From contig JAFUCW010000021.1 in assembly GCA_017459485.1 (NCBI GenBank), forward strand, positions 1 through 9,261: DNA of 9,261 nt, given 5' to 3'. A program made the translations under genes and the position numbers. How positions within the stretch are numbered: the stretch's first letter is position 1; each line of letters starts with the position of its first letter. Positions 1 through 7,074 of this stretch are shown one piece after another. The DNA comes from Eggerthellaceae bacterium (GTDB taxonomy: Bacteria > Actinomycetota > Coriobacteriia > Coriobacteriales > Eggerthellaceae). The notes beneath the pieces were generated by a model. The model worked only from the letters and a program-made list of their open reading frames with translations. It was not told the DNA's origin and did no database searches.

Positions 1-2076
1 GATGCACGTGATTCCGCGGTCGCGGATTCGCTTCACGACCTCCGCTTCGGTCTTGGCATCAAGGGCGCTCGTTGCTTCGTCAAGGATAATGAGGGTGGGG
101 TCTTGCGCAAGCACGCGCGCGATTTCGAGGCGCTGAAGCTGTCCGCCGCTGTAGTTCTTGCCGCCCGGCAGAATGCGCGACGAGTAGGCGCCTTCGCGCT
201 GGAGAATGACGTTGTGGACGCCTGCATCGCGGCAGGCAAGTATGATGGCATAGTCTTCTATAGTATTGTCCCAGAGCTTCACGTTGTCGGACACCGTGTC
301 GTCAAAGGTAACGATGTCTTGGTCAACTACTGCAAGCGATCCGCGCAAGACGGGCCTTGGGACGTCGGATAGGGGGGTGCCGTCGAAGCAGACTTCGCCT
401 TCCCAGGGGTCGTACAGGCCGCTCACGAGTTTGGCGATAGTGGATTTTCCACAGCCCGAACCTCCAACGAGCGCAACCCATTGTCCAGGCTCCAGGTGTA
501 GGTCGAAATTCTCTATGACCGGTGCTTCCAGCGGCGAGTAGCCGAAGGTGATCCCCTTCAGGTCCACTCGCCCTTCCAGTTTTTCGCGCCCCTTCCATTC
601 GGCGGCGTCCTGCTGCTCCGTTGCCTCTTCGGGGACGTCGACAGGGTAGCGCATAACGTCGTCCACGCGCTCCATCTGGGTCTGCATTTCCTGCACGGTT
701 TGACCAAGAGCGATCAGCTGGTTCACTGGTGCCATGAACGCCATAAGGAACCCAGTGAATGCCAGGAGCATGCCGGGCGTGAATTCGTTTTCCACGATCA
801 GCCATATTCCCAGCACAAGCACGGCAATGTTTGCGATCTGAGTAAGAAGCTGGGGAATCATGCCAAGGTATTCGTTGATGCGCGTTGTGCGCGCGGTGGA
901 TTCGTTCACTGCCGCCTGATAGCCGGCCCATCGCCCGAAATATCCCGTTTCGGCACCTGCGGCCTTGATGGTTTCGATCATCTGAATGCCGCCGACGGTT
1001 GTGGCGTAAAGCTTGCCCGCATCCATCATGGCTGCACGCGACACGTTCATGCGCTTTTGGGATATGTAGCGTGCGACAAGCGCGTTGGCCACTACGGTCG
1101 TCAATCCCACGATGGTAAGCATTGCGCTGTATTTCAGCATGATAGCCAGGTAAAGGATTAGCATGACCAGGTTCACGAGCACAGGAGCCAGCTGGCCCAC
1201 AAGGGCAAACGCGATGGTTTCGTTCATGCTCTGGCGTTGTTGCAGGTCGCCGATCATGCGCTGCGCGTAGAATCCTACGGGCAGATGGAGCAAATGGCGC
1301 ATGAAGCGCGACGACGACACGACGGCAATCTTTCCCTGTATGTGTACGAGGTAGACCGCATTCAGTATAGACACCAGGCCCGAAATAACAGCCAGGACAA
1401 GCAGTATGGCCGTGAGGGGCACGAGCCACTCTGGACTGCTGCCGGTCAATATTCGGTCCATGAACACCTTCCCAAGAGAAGTGTTGATGATCGCGACAAG
1501 AGAGGTCACTGCTGCCGTTAGCATGACGAAGGCGATGGGGCGGCTTAGCCCCTCCAGCCTCTTGCGTGCGTACCTGAACGCATCGGGTTTGCTTCCCCCC
1601 GGCTTAAACGCGTCAGTCTTTTCGAAAACGAGCGTGATGCCCGTGAAGCTTTCGTCGAACTGGTCAAGAGGCACCTTTACTTCTCCGCGAGCGGGATCGT
1701 TGATCAGGGCGTACTTGCCTGTGAAGCCGCGCAATACCACGAAATGGTTGAAGTTCCAGAAAAGGATGCAGGGGAAGTTCCCGCTTTTGCGCAGCGCGTT
1801 GGTTGAGTACGTCATCCCCTTGGCGGCCAGACCATAAGAGCGGGCCGCCTTGAGGACGTTCGTCGCCTTCGATCCGTCGCGCGACACACCGCAGTCCGCA
1901 CGCACTTGTTCGAGGGGTACCCACTTGCCGTAATAGGCAAGAATCATGGTCAGGCAGGCTGCTCCGCATTCGAGCGCCTCCATCTGCATAATCTGAGGGA
2001 CTATTTTTTGTTTGGTCCAGCCTGAATTGGCCGAAGCGCGCCTGTCGCCTCCAAACTCCTTGTGGTCGCCGCTCAT
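1..2076 (-). CDS. NHLM-type peptidase-containing ABC exporter (C39 peptidase / permease / ATPase), 3' end cut by window
   Basis: Bifunctional exporter that trims the leader from a peptide precursor at a double-glycine-type site and pumps the core peptide across the membrane using ATP. The frame is open for all 692 codons present. Residues 25-150 form a C39 cysteine peptidase: Q31 and C37 in QMEALECGAAC, H111 in NFNHFVV and D127 in LINDPARG fit the catalytic set. Hydrophobic helices lie near 181-200, 217-240, 295-314, 316-334, 413-429 and 434-450. The ATPase has Walker A GGSGCGKST (538-546), signature YSGGQ (642-646), Walker B LIILDE (662-667) and D-loop SALDAKTE. The protein is cut at residue 692, before the H-loop; members of this family are about 700-720 aa, so roughly 20-30 residues are missing. 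The start ATG overlaps the stop of the upstream secretion protein (ATGA) with GGGAG just upstream, which points to translational coupling. The 'VPQIMQMEALECGAACL' start is characteristic of the NHLM/NHLP transporter family (TIGR03796 type); an ordinary lantibiotic exporter is less likely. Confidence 0.93.
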   Translation of the reverse strand, partial: MSGDHKEFGGDRRASANSGWTKQKIVPQIMQMEALECGAACLTMILAYYGKWVPLEQVRADCGVSRDGSKATNVLKAARSYGLAAKGMTYSTNALRKSGNFPCILFWNFNHFVVLRGFTGKYALINDPARGEVKVPLDQFDESFTGITLVFEKTDAFKPGGSKPDAFRYARKRLEGLSRPIAFVMLTAAVTSLVAIINTSLGKVFMDRILTGSSPEWLVPLTAILLVLAVISGLVSILNAVYLVHIQGKIAVVSSSRFMRHLLHLPVGFYAQRMIGDLQQRQSMNETIAFALVGQLAPVLVNLVMLILYLAIMLKYSAMLTIVGLTTVVANALVARYISQKRMNVSRAAMMDAGKLYATTVGGIQMIETIKAAGAETGYFGRWAGYQAAVNESTARTTRINEYLGMIPQLLTQIANIAVLVLGIWLIVENEFTPGMLLAFTGFLMAFMAPVNQLIALGQTVQEMQTQMERVDDVMRYPVDVPEEATEQQDAAEWKGREKLEGRVDLKGITFGYSPLEAPVIENFDLHLEPGQWVALVGGSGCGKSTIAKLVSGLYDPWEGEVCFDGTPLSDVPRPVLRGSLAVVDQDIVTFDDTVSDNVKLWDNTIEDYAIILACRDAGVHNVILQREGAYSSRILPGGKNYSGGQLQRLEIARVLAQDPTLIILDEATSALDAKTEAEVVKRIRDRGITCI

Positions 2077-2582
2077 TGGTCGCTCCCAAGGATAAGGCTG
2101 ATAGGTGCTATGCGTTCGGTCGTTATGGAAACAGTCAAGGGGACGTTTTGCGCGAGTTCGTTCGTGTTGCCTTCGAAGGACACCTGGTAGGCCCAGTCTC
2201 CCGTCAGAAGCGTGTTTACCAAGTAGTCGCTCGCAAGGACCTGATGGGCTTCGTCGTGCGAAAGGGGCACCTGGGAAACTTTGCTCACCGTCATGGTTGC
2301 TCCGCCGACGTTTGCCACGTCGTTTACGTGTACTTTCGCAACGTCTTCTGCAGAAAGGAAGCACATGGTGCTGCCGTCGACAGACACTCCTGTTGCGGAA
2401 ACGCTAGTGGTCACCGATCCGAACACTCCCCAGGCTAATAGCCCGGCGAGCAGTACCATGCACGCTGCAAGCACCACCCATACGTTGGGGTTTGTCACTT
2501 GGATGAACTTGTCCAAGTCGTCGGGGCTGCGCAGCTTGTCGGTGGCCTTCTTGTTGAATATGGATTTCTCAGGGTCAGCCAT
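2073..2582 (-). CDS. Short HlyD-like NHLM bacteriocin-system secretion (membrane fusion) protein
   Basis: Accessory membrane protein expected to work with the peptidase-ABC exporter encoded directly downstream. The 169-aa product starts with a charged cytoplasmic stretch (IFNKKATDKLRSPDDLDKFIQVT, residues 8-30, resembling the N-terminus of TIGR03794 secretion proteins). One membrane helix follows at about 34-57, then an extracytoplasmic beta-rich region ending in ITTERIAPISLILG, also a family hallmark. Longer relatives carry a coiled-coil hairpin and lipoyl halves between these parts; here that section is missing and the chain passes straight from TTSVSATG to the C-terminal barrel. The gene looks intact rather than broken: one open frame, a good ribosome binding site (GGAAAGG, 6 nt from the ATG) and a 4-bp overlap with the exporter. 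Assignment rests on the N- and C-terminal motifs and on context. Confidence 0.82.
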   Translation of the reverse strand: MADPEKSIFNKKATDKLRSPDDLDKFIQVTNPNVWVVLAACMVLLAGLLAWGVFGSVTTSVSATGVSVDGSTMCFLSAEDVAKVHVNDVANVGGATMTVSKVSQVPLSHDEAHQVLASDYLVNTLLTGDWAYQVSFEGNTNELAQNVPLTVSITTERIAPISLILGSDQ

Positions 2583-2608
2583 CGCGTGCCTTTCCGTTGG
2601 GAACCCCT

Positions 2609-2614
2609 ATTGTA
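2609..2614 (-). promoter_or_regulatory. Candidate -10 box (TACAAT) for the export operon
   Basis: TACAAT on the minus strand lies about 27 nt upstream of the secretion-protein ATG. That would give a short leader of about 20 nt containing the GGAAAGG ribosome binding site. No recognisable TTGACA-like -35 element sits at the right distance, so this is a one-box prediction. Confidence 0.35.
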
Positions 2615-2754
2615 CCCATAAAAGATGGCTTCGGGCTTTCTTCCACGAGCAAGGTTAGCTCTGGTTGTCGGTGCGATGTGGGCAAGGGCGCTAGTCTCAC
2701 ATCTTCTAGAAATCTTGGAGATACCGCATCACGTACGCGTCTGTTCGCAAAGAA

Positions 2755-2760
2755 TATAAT
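2755..2760 (+). promoter_or_regulatory. Candidate -10 box (TATAAT) for the macro-domain gene
   Basis: A perfect TATAAT lies 36 nt upstream of the GTG start at 2796, in a locally AT-rich patch. The expected leader is about 30 nt. The -35 position (around 2731-2737) reads ACGTACG and does not match TTGACA, so the promoter is either weak or activator-dependent, or the match is by chance. Confidence 0.45.
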
Positions 2761-2783
2761 GTGGTGCCAAGGTCGAATGAAAG

Positions 2784-2798
2784 AAAGGGCATGAGGTG
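2784..2798 (+). promoter_or_regulatory. Ribosome binding site AAAGGG deciding a GTG start
   Basis: AAAGGG at 2784-2789 is followed by a 6-nt spacer and GTG at 2796. An ATG at 2791 is nearer but only 1 nt from the Shine-Dalgarno, and its frame stops after six codons, so GTG is the supported start. The same AAAGGG-plus-spacer arrangement precedes the VWA gene. Confidence 0.65.
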
Positions 2799-4055
2799 CC
2801 GTTCACGATAGAGCGAAACGATCTTGCTTCCGTCGAAGCCGATGCCATTGTTGTTGCAGCTAATGAGCAGCTGCAGATAACGGGCGGAGTTGGATTGGTC
2901 GTTGCCCAGGCTGCTGGTGCGGACCGCCTGCAGGCTGCATGCGACGAAATTGGGTATTGCCCCTGTGGCAGTGCGGTAGCTACCCCCGCATTCGATCTAC
3001 CTGCGTCGATAGTGGTGCATGCAGTAGGGCCGATATGGCGTGGGGGCGCCCACGACGAAGCGAAGCTGTTGATGCAAACCTACGCTGCGGCGCTTTCTTG
3101 CGCTGTCCAGGAAGGTGCGCGCTCTATTGCGCTTCCGCTTATATCGGCAGGAACATACGGGTTTCCGCCCGACGTTTCCCTTTCCGTATCGCGTGAAGCA
3201 ATTCGCACGTTCCTCAACGACCACGATGTGCTTGTGCGGCTGGTGCTCTACAGTCGCCAGTCTGTGGCAGCAGGCATGGAAGCATACCTTGACATTGCCG
3301 AATACATCGACGACAACTATGTCGAAGTGCATGCCGCTTGGGGCACAAACGCCTCCTTCGCTTCTGCCGCAGCACACGCTCGTCCTTCGCAGTATGAATC
3401 CCTTGACCACAGCGAAGCCCCTTCTCCTCGTGGGCGGCGCCAGGGCCTTGGGTCGATTTTGGGGGATGCAGTCGATTCGTTGCGCGAAAAGCTGGTCGGC
3501 AGGGAGCGCGAGGCTGAAAGAGTTACCGGGCCGGACGAGAGGTTGCTTCAGGACGCGGAGGGCGCGTTCTTCGACGCGACCGTGCCCGGTTCTTTGGCGC
3601 AGGACGAAGGGGTGTTCGCGGATGCCTCCATGGCATCGGCCGGTTCGCTTAAGCCGATGTCGCCAGCCGAAACGGCATCCAAGCCAATGGCAGCAAGCCT
3701 GCCCGATCTGCTCGATTCCCTTGACGAGCCGTTTTCCACCACATTGCTCGCGCTTGTGGATGCGCGGGGCATGACCGATGCCCAAGTGTACAAACGGGCG
3801 AACATGAGCAGGCAGCTTTTTAGCAAGATTCGCTCAAATGCCGAGTATCGGCCTACCAAGAAGACGGCGATTGCGCTTGCGGTGGCGCTTGGTTTGGACG
3901 TCGACGAAACGCGCGACCTTCTTGCACGCGCAGGCTACGCGCTGTCTGCTAGCAGCAAGGCAGATGTGATCGTCGAGTATTTCATCAGCCACGGCAACTA
4001 CGACATCTTCGAAATCAACGAAGCGCTCTACGCGTTTGACCAGCCACTTCTCTAG
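2796..4055 (+). CDS. Macro-domain protein with C-terminal HTH-like domain
   Basis: 419-aa soluble protein. Residues 1 to about 165 form a macro domain, the fold that binds ADP-ribose and in many members removes ADP-ribose or O-acetyl-ADP-ribose. Seen directly: adenine-pocket D16 in EADAIVVAAN, N23 of the AAN motif, a glycine loop TGGVGLVVAQAAG (29-41), HAVGP (75-79) and the phosphate loop SAGTYGF (117-123). In YmdB/MacroD enzymes the glycine loop reads GGGVDGAIH; here the Asp is G33 and the His is A37, so classical hydrolase activity is doubtful. Residues about 185-300 are a low-complexity Ala/Ser/Pro/Asp linker, probably disordered. Residues about 302-419 are a compact domain in which RGMTDAQVYKRANMSRQLFSKIRS (324 on) looks like a lambda-repressor/XRE-type helix-turn-helix. 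The combination resembles macro proteins common in Firmicutes and Coriobacteriia. GTG start chosen from the AAAGGG site. It lies 114 nt upstream of the VWA gene on the same strand. DNA binding is inference. Confidence 0.85.
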   Translation: MPFTIERNDLASVEADAIVVAANEQLQITGGVGLVVAQAAGADRLQAACDEIGYCPCGSAVATPAFDLPASIVVHAVGPIWRGGAHDEAKLLMQTYAAALSCAVQEGARSIALPLISAGTYGFPPDVSLSVSREAIRTFLNDHDVLVRLVLYSRQSVAAGMEAYLDIAEYIDDNYVEVHAAWGTNASFASAAAHARPSQYESLDHSEAPSPRGRRQGLGSILGDAVDSLREKLVGREREAERVTGPDERLLQDAEGAFFDATVPGSLAQDEGVFADASMASAGSLKPMSPAETASKPMAASLPDLLDSLDEPFSTTLLALVDARGMTDAQVYKRANMSRQLFSKIRSNAEYRPTKKTAIALAVALGLDVDETRDLLARAGYALSASSKADVIVEYFISHGNYDIFEINEALYAFDQPLL

Positions 4056-4067
4056 TCTCTTTCAGAT

Positions 4068-4084
4068 GTCAACTGCCAGTTGAC
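4068..4084. promoter_or_regulatory. Perfect 17-nt palindrome, candidate operator upstream of the VWA gene
   Basis: GTCAACTG-C-CAGTTGAC is an exact 8-bp inverted repeat around one central base. It lies 12 nt after the macro/HTH gene stop and 85 nt before the VWA start. Its right arm runs into TTGACC (4080-4085), a reasonable -35 hexamer, so a bound protein could block or modulate a promoter there; the matching -10 is poor (AGTTAT at 17-nt spacing). There is no T-run after it, so it is not a classical terminator. The HTH of the preceding gene is a possible but unproven binder. Confidence 0.45.
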
Positions 4085-4169
4085 CTATTCGGCCCAGCAG
4101 GGAGTTATCTTTCGCTTGCACGTTGAAACGTCGCGGACGATGCGCGGCGAGCAAGAGAAAGGGCAAACC

Positions 4170-4853
4170 ATGAAAAAGGGATTGACGGAACTGGTATTCG
4201 TGGTCGATCGCAGTGGATCGATGGGCGGCCTGGAGAGCGACACCATAGGCGGATTTAACGCGACGCTCGAAGCGCATCGCAAAGAAGAAGGAGAAGCAGT
4301 AGTTTCCACGGTGCTCTTCGACAATGAAATGATCGTGTTGCACGATCGCCTTCCTATTGCGGAAGTGTCCCCAATGACGACCGATGACTATCAGGTGCGG
4401 GGCTGCACGGCGTTGCTTGATGCAGTGGGTAAGGCGGTTCACCACATCGGGCGCGTGCAGGGGTATTTGCCGGACGAATACCGCCCCGAGCACACTATTG
4501 TGATCATCACGACCGACGGCTACGAAAACGCGAGCACCGAATACACCTACGAACAAGTGAAGAAGATGATCTCGCGCAAAGAGGAAGAAGGCTGGGACTT
4601 CTTGTTCCTTGGCGCCAACATCGATGCTGCTGCAGAGGCGCAGCGCATCGGGATTGCGGGAGACAGGGCGGCAACCTACATTGCCGATGGCGCAGGCAGC
4701 AAAGTGATGTACGCAGCGCAGTGCGCCGAAACGGTGGCCATGCGCAACGGTTCGTCGCTGCGCGACGGGTCTTGGAAGCGCGCGATTGACAAGGACACCA
4801 AGGCTCGTTCGGGTGCGCACAAGAAGAGCAAAGGCCTGTTCGGAAGGCGGTAG
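4170..4853 (+). CDS. VWA-domain protein (MIDAS-containing, cytoplasmic)
   Basis: 227-aa protein made almost wholly of a von Willebrand factor A domain, a metal-dependent protein-interaction fold. The metal-ion-dependent adhesion site looks complete: D13-x-S15-x-S17 in VVDRSGSM, T80 in RGCTALLDAVG and D116 in IITTDGYENAS. There is no signal peptide or membrane helix, so it should act in the cytoplasm. The tail from about residue 200 is strongly basic (KDTKARSGAHKKSKGLFGRR) and could touch nucleic acid or membrane. The frame stays open upstream to a TTG at 4080, but the ATG at 4170 has AAAGGG 6 nt before it and places the conserved beta strand at the N-terminus, as in related proteins; 4170 is preferred. 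It follows the macro/HTH gene on the same strand and may be co-transcribed or driven by its own promoter near 4080. Partner and pathway are unknown. Confidence 0.88.
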   Translation: MKKGLTELVFVVDRSGSMGGLESDTIGGFNATLEAHRKEEGEAVVSTVLFDNEMIVLHDRLPIAEVSPMTTDDYQVRGCTALLDAVGKAVHHIGRVQGYLPDEYRPEHTIVIITTDGYENASTEYTYEQVKKMISRKEEEGWDFLFLGANIDAAAEAQRIGIAGDRAATYIADGAGSKVMYAAQCAETVAMRNGSSLRDGSWKRAIDKDTKARSGAHKKSKGLFGRR

Positions 4854-4860
4854 GCGCTTG

Positions 4861-4882
4861 GCTAGGGCAGCGTTCCCATAGC
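4861..4882. terminator. Weak hairpin between convergent VWA and helicase genes
   Basis: GCTAGGG, a 7-nt loop, then CCCATAGC forms a stem with one bulged base in the 50-bp gap between the convergent genes. Its position would suit a bidirectional terminator, but there is no T-run on either side. Very tentative. Confidence 0.2.
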
Positions 4883-4903
4883 AATACTATCTCAATCGCG
4901 ATG

Positions 4904-7060
4904 CTACACCGCGCTCAATGTGGCAGTGAACGCCAACGAGCGCGGTGTTGCCATGGAGTCGAATTGCACCACATAGGCCCTGCGCTCGGTGTCGGTCGAA
5001 ACAACGGTGCCTTGTCCGAACACGGGATGCTCCACGCGCGTGCCCTCTTCGAAGTGCTCTGCGTCGGCGCTTTCAAGCCGGCGGTCCTGTAGCGTGGCAG
5101 CGGCGCGTGCCTCGTGGACAAGCGAGTCTTCCAACGGCGTTTCGAAATCGATAAGGTCGGGGTCGATGTCAAGCACGAACCGGCTGGGAAACCGCGGCAT
5201 GCCATCGTGCGAGGTCCCGTCGGCACAGGTTAGGAACAGGCCCTTTTCGGCGCGGGTAACTGCCACGAATGCCAGCCGGCGCTCTTCTTCCATGGCCTCT
5301 GTCGTGCGGGTCTTGCGTGAAGGGATGACCCCTTCGTTCAAGGCGCAGAAAAACACGTAGGGAAACTCGAGCCCCTTGGCGGCATGGATGGTCATCAGCT
5401 TTACCTTGTTCGATGAAAGCCCCTTGTCCAGGTTCGTCATCTGGGCGACATGCGCCAGAAAGTTGTCGGGGGTGGCTTCTTCGCCACAGCTGGTTTCGTA
5501 TTCGTAGACCGCCTGACGCAGCTCGGCCAGGTTGTCCAGGCGCTCCTGGCTGCCTTCGGTGCGCAGCGCCTGCTCGTAGCCGCTCTTGTCGAGCAGGTCG
5601 GAGAGAAGCTCGGAAGCCGGGCGCGAATCCGCTTCTGCAGAGTAGCGCTCTATCAGGTCGACGAACTGCCGTGCGCCGGTGCCTTTCATGATCGCGTCGT
5701 CCAGGTTGTCGACGAGTGCCCGATAGAGCGAAACACCCTTGCCTTCGGCGTATTGACGCAGGTACTTCATGCGCCGCTGCCCCAGGTTACGCTTGGGAGT
5801 ATTGGCGATGCGCTCGAAGGACAAATCGTCGCGGAATATGACCATGCGCAGGTAGGAAAGCGCGTCTTTTACTTCTTTGCGGTCGAAGAATTGCACCCCG
5901 CTGTAAATGGTGTAGGGAATCCTGGCGTTCACCAGGGCGTCTTCCACGGGACGCGACGCGTAGTGCGCGCGGTAGAGCACGCAAATGTCGCGGTATGCAA
6001 CTCCGCTTTCCTGCAGCCGCTCGATCTGCTCGACGATCCATGCGGCTTCGTTGGCGGAGCTGGTGCCATGGAAGCAGCGCACCTTTTCGGCCGGCATCTG
6101 CTGCGAGACAAGGTGCTTGGGCAGGCGGTCGCGGTTTGCGGAGATAAGCGAATTGGCGACCATGGTGATCTGCGGAGTGGATCGGTAGTTGTCGTTCATC
6201 ATGACGGTGCGCGTGCCGGGGAAGTTGCGGTCGAAGTCGATCAGGTACTTTACGTTGGCGCCGCGCCATGTGTAGATGGTTTGATCTGGATCGCCCACGA
6301 CGAACAGGTTGCCATGGTGTGCGGCAAGCACTTCCATCAGGTCGTGCTGCAGGCCGTCTATGTCTTGGAATTCGTCGATCATGATGTATTCCAGGCGCTC
6401 CTGCCATTTGCGCCGCACGTCGTCGCGCACGCGGAACAGTTCGAGCGTGAAGATGATCAAATCGTTGTAGTCGAGGCCGAAGCATTTCTTCTGTTGGTAG
6501 AGGTATCCGTAGAACAGTATGTCGTCTACACGCTCGGCCAGTTCGTACTTCAGCTTCAGCGCGTCGACCGAAAGGTCAATCAGGTCGCGGAAGTAGTCGC
6601 GGTGCGTGAACGTCTTGCGCACCTCGAACATGTCGCGGGCGCTGGAAAACGTGCAGTCGCGCAGCGTAAGACCGCGCTCTTCGTAGATGATCTGCAGCAT
6701 GGCGTCGATGTCGGAATTGTCGAACACCATGAAGCGCTTGGGAAGCGAAAGCGCAGCGGCGTCTTCCTGGAGCACCGACACGCAAAAGCCATGGAAGGTG
6801 TTCACGTAGCCGGTGTCGGAGTCGCCTGTGATCAAGCGTATGCGTTGGCGCATTTCGTTGGCAGCCTTGTTGGTGAACGTGACGCACAAAATGTTGCCTG
6901 GCATGACTCCCAGGTCGTTGACCAAGTATGCAAAGCGACGCGAAAGCGCTCGCGTCTTGCCCGACCCTGCACCTGCAACGACACGTACGGGACCCTCCGT
7001 CGTGGTGACGGCTTCGAGCTGCGAAGGGTTCAGCCCTTCCAATGTTGGGTAGGCAATCAT
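4904..7060 (-). CDS. pcrA: UvrD/PcrA-type ATP-dependent DNA helicase
   Basis: Superfamily 1A 3'-5' DNA helicase acting in nucleotide excision repair, removal of recombinases and replication-transcription conflicts. The 718 aa from the ATG at 7060 match the usual length (UvrD and PcrA are about 720). Motifs in order: Q-motif LNPSQLEAV with Q14, Walker A AGAGSGKT (29-36), Ia VTFTNKAANEM (60-70), Walker B with D229-E230 in IMIDEFQD, motif III GDPDQTIYTWRGA (256-268), motif IV NYRST (291-295), motif V MTIHAAKGLEFP (556-567) and motif VI VAVTRAEKG (599-607, arginine finger R603). The C-terminus (about 674-718) has HPVFGQGTVV...VVQF, typical of the PcrA/UvrD Tudor-like domain. The frame is open about 300 bases further upstream, but that stretch has no helicase similarity and is antisense to the divergent hydrolase gene, so it is not included. 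No Shine-Dalgarno precedes the ATG, so the exact start is uncertain by a few codons (a TTG at 7096 is in frame). uvrD and pcrA are not distinguished by sequence alone. Confidence 0.95.
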   Translation of the reverse strand: MIAYPTLEGLNPSQLEAVTTTEGPVRVVAGAGSGKTRALSRRFAYLVNDLGVMPGNILCVTFTNKAANEMRQRIRLITGDSDTGYVNTFHGFCVSVLQEDAAALSLPKRFMVFDNSDIDAMLQIIYEERGLTLRDCTFSSARDMFEVRKTFTHRDYFRDLIDLSVDALKLKYELAERVDDILFYGYLYQQKKCFGLDYNDLIIFTLELFRVRDDVRRKWQERLEYIMIDEFQDIDGLQHDLMEVLAAHHGNLFVVGDPDQTIYTWRGANVKYLIDFDRNFPGTRTVMMNDNYRSTPQITMVANSLISANRDRLPKHLVSQQMPAEKVRCFHGTSSANEAAWIVEQIERLQESGVAYRDICVLYRAHYASRPVEDALVNARIPYTIYSGVQFFDRKEVKDALSYLRMVIFRDDLSFERIANTPKRNLGQRRMKYLRQYAEGKGVSLYRALVDNLDDAIMKGTGARQFVDLIERYSAEADSRPASELLSDLLDKSGYEQALRTEGSQERLDNLAELRQAVYEYETSCGEEATPDNFLAHVAQMTNLDKGLSSNKVKLMTIHAAKGLEFPYVFFCALNEGVIPSRKTRTTEAMEEERRLAFVAVTRAEKGLFLTCADGTSHDGMPRFPSRFVLDIDPDLIDFETPLEDSLVHEARAAATLQDRRLESADAEHFEEGTRVEHPVFGQGTVVSTDTERRAYVVQFDSMATPRSLAFTATLSAV

Positions 7061-7074
7061 AGTACATATGTTCG
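7061..7074 (-). promoter_or_regulatory. LexA (SOS/DinR-type) box candidate at the helicase start
   Basis: On the minus strand the bases directly before the helicase ATG read CGAACATATGTACT. The Gram-positive/actinobacterial LexA consensus is CGAAC-N4-GTTCG; 8 of the 10 defined bases match, with a perfect left half. SOS control is well known for uvrD in E. coli, which makes the location plausible. The site would overlap the RNA polymerase footprint whichever -10 is used. Confidence 0.5.

Noticed and set aside
323..1429. 368-codon minus-strand open frame inside the exporter
   Set aside because: It is a shifted frame of the exporter; the true frame is continuous from 2076 to position 1 and contains the peptidase and ATPase motifs.
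2597..2794. 65-codon plus-strand open frame in the divergent intergenic region, considered as a RiPP precursor
   Set aside because: It has no NHLP/Nif11 leader features, no double-glycine site followed by a core, no ribosome binding site, and contains the promoter of the macro gene.
4080..4169. 30-codon upstream extension of the VWA gene from a TTG
   Set aside because: It overlaps the palindrome/promoter region and has no ribosome binding site, while the ATG at 4170 has one at ideal spacing.
4879..4891. ATAG-CAATA-CTAT inverted repeat between the convergent genes
   Set aside because: Only a 4-bp AT-rich stem without a T-run; too weak to call a terminator.
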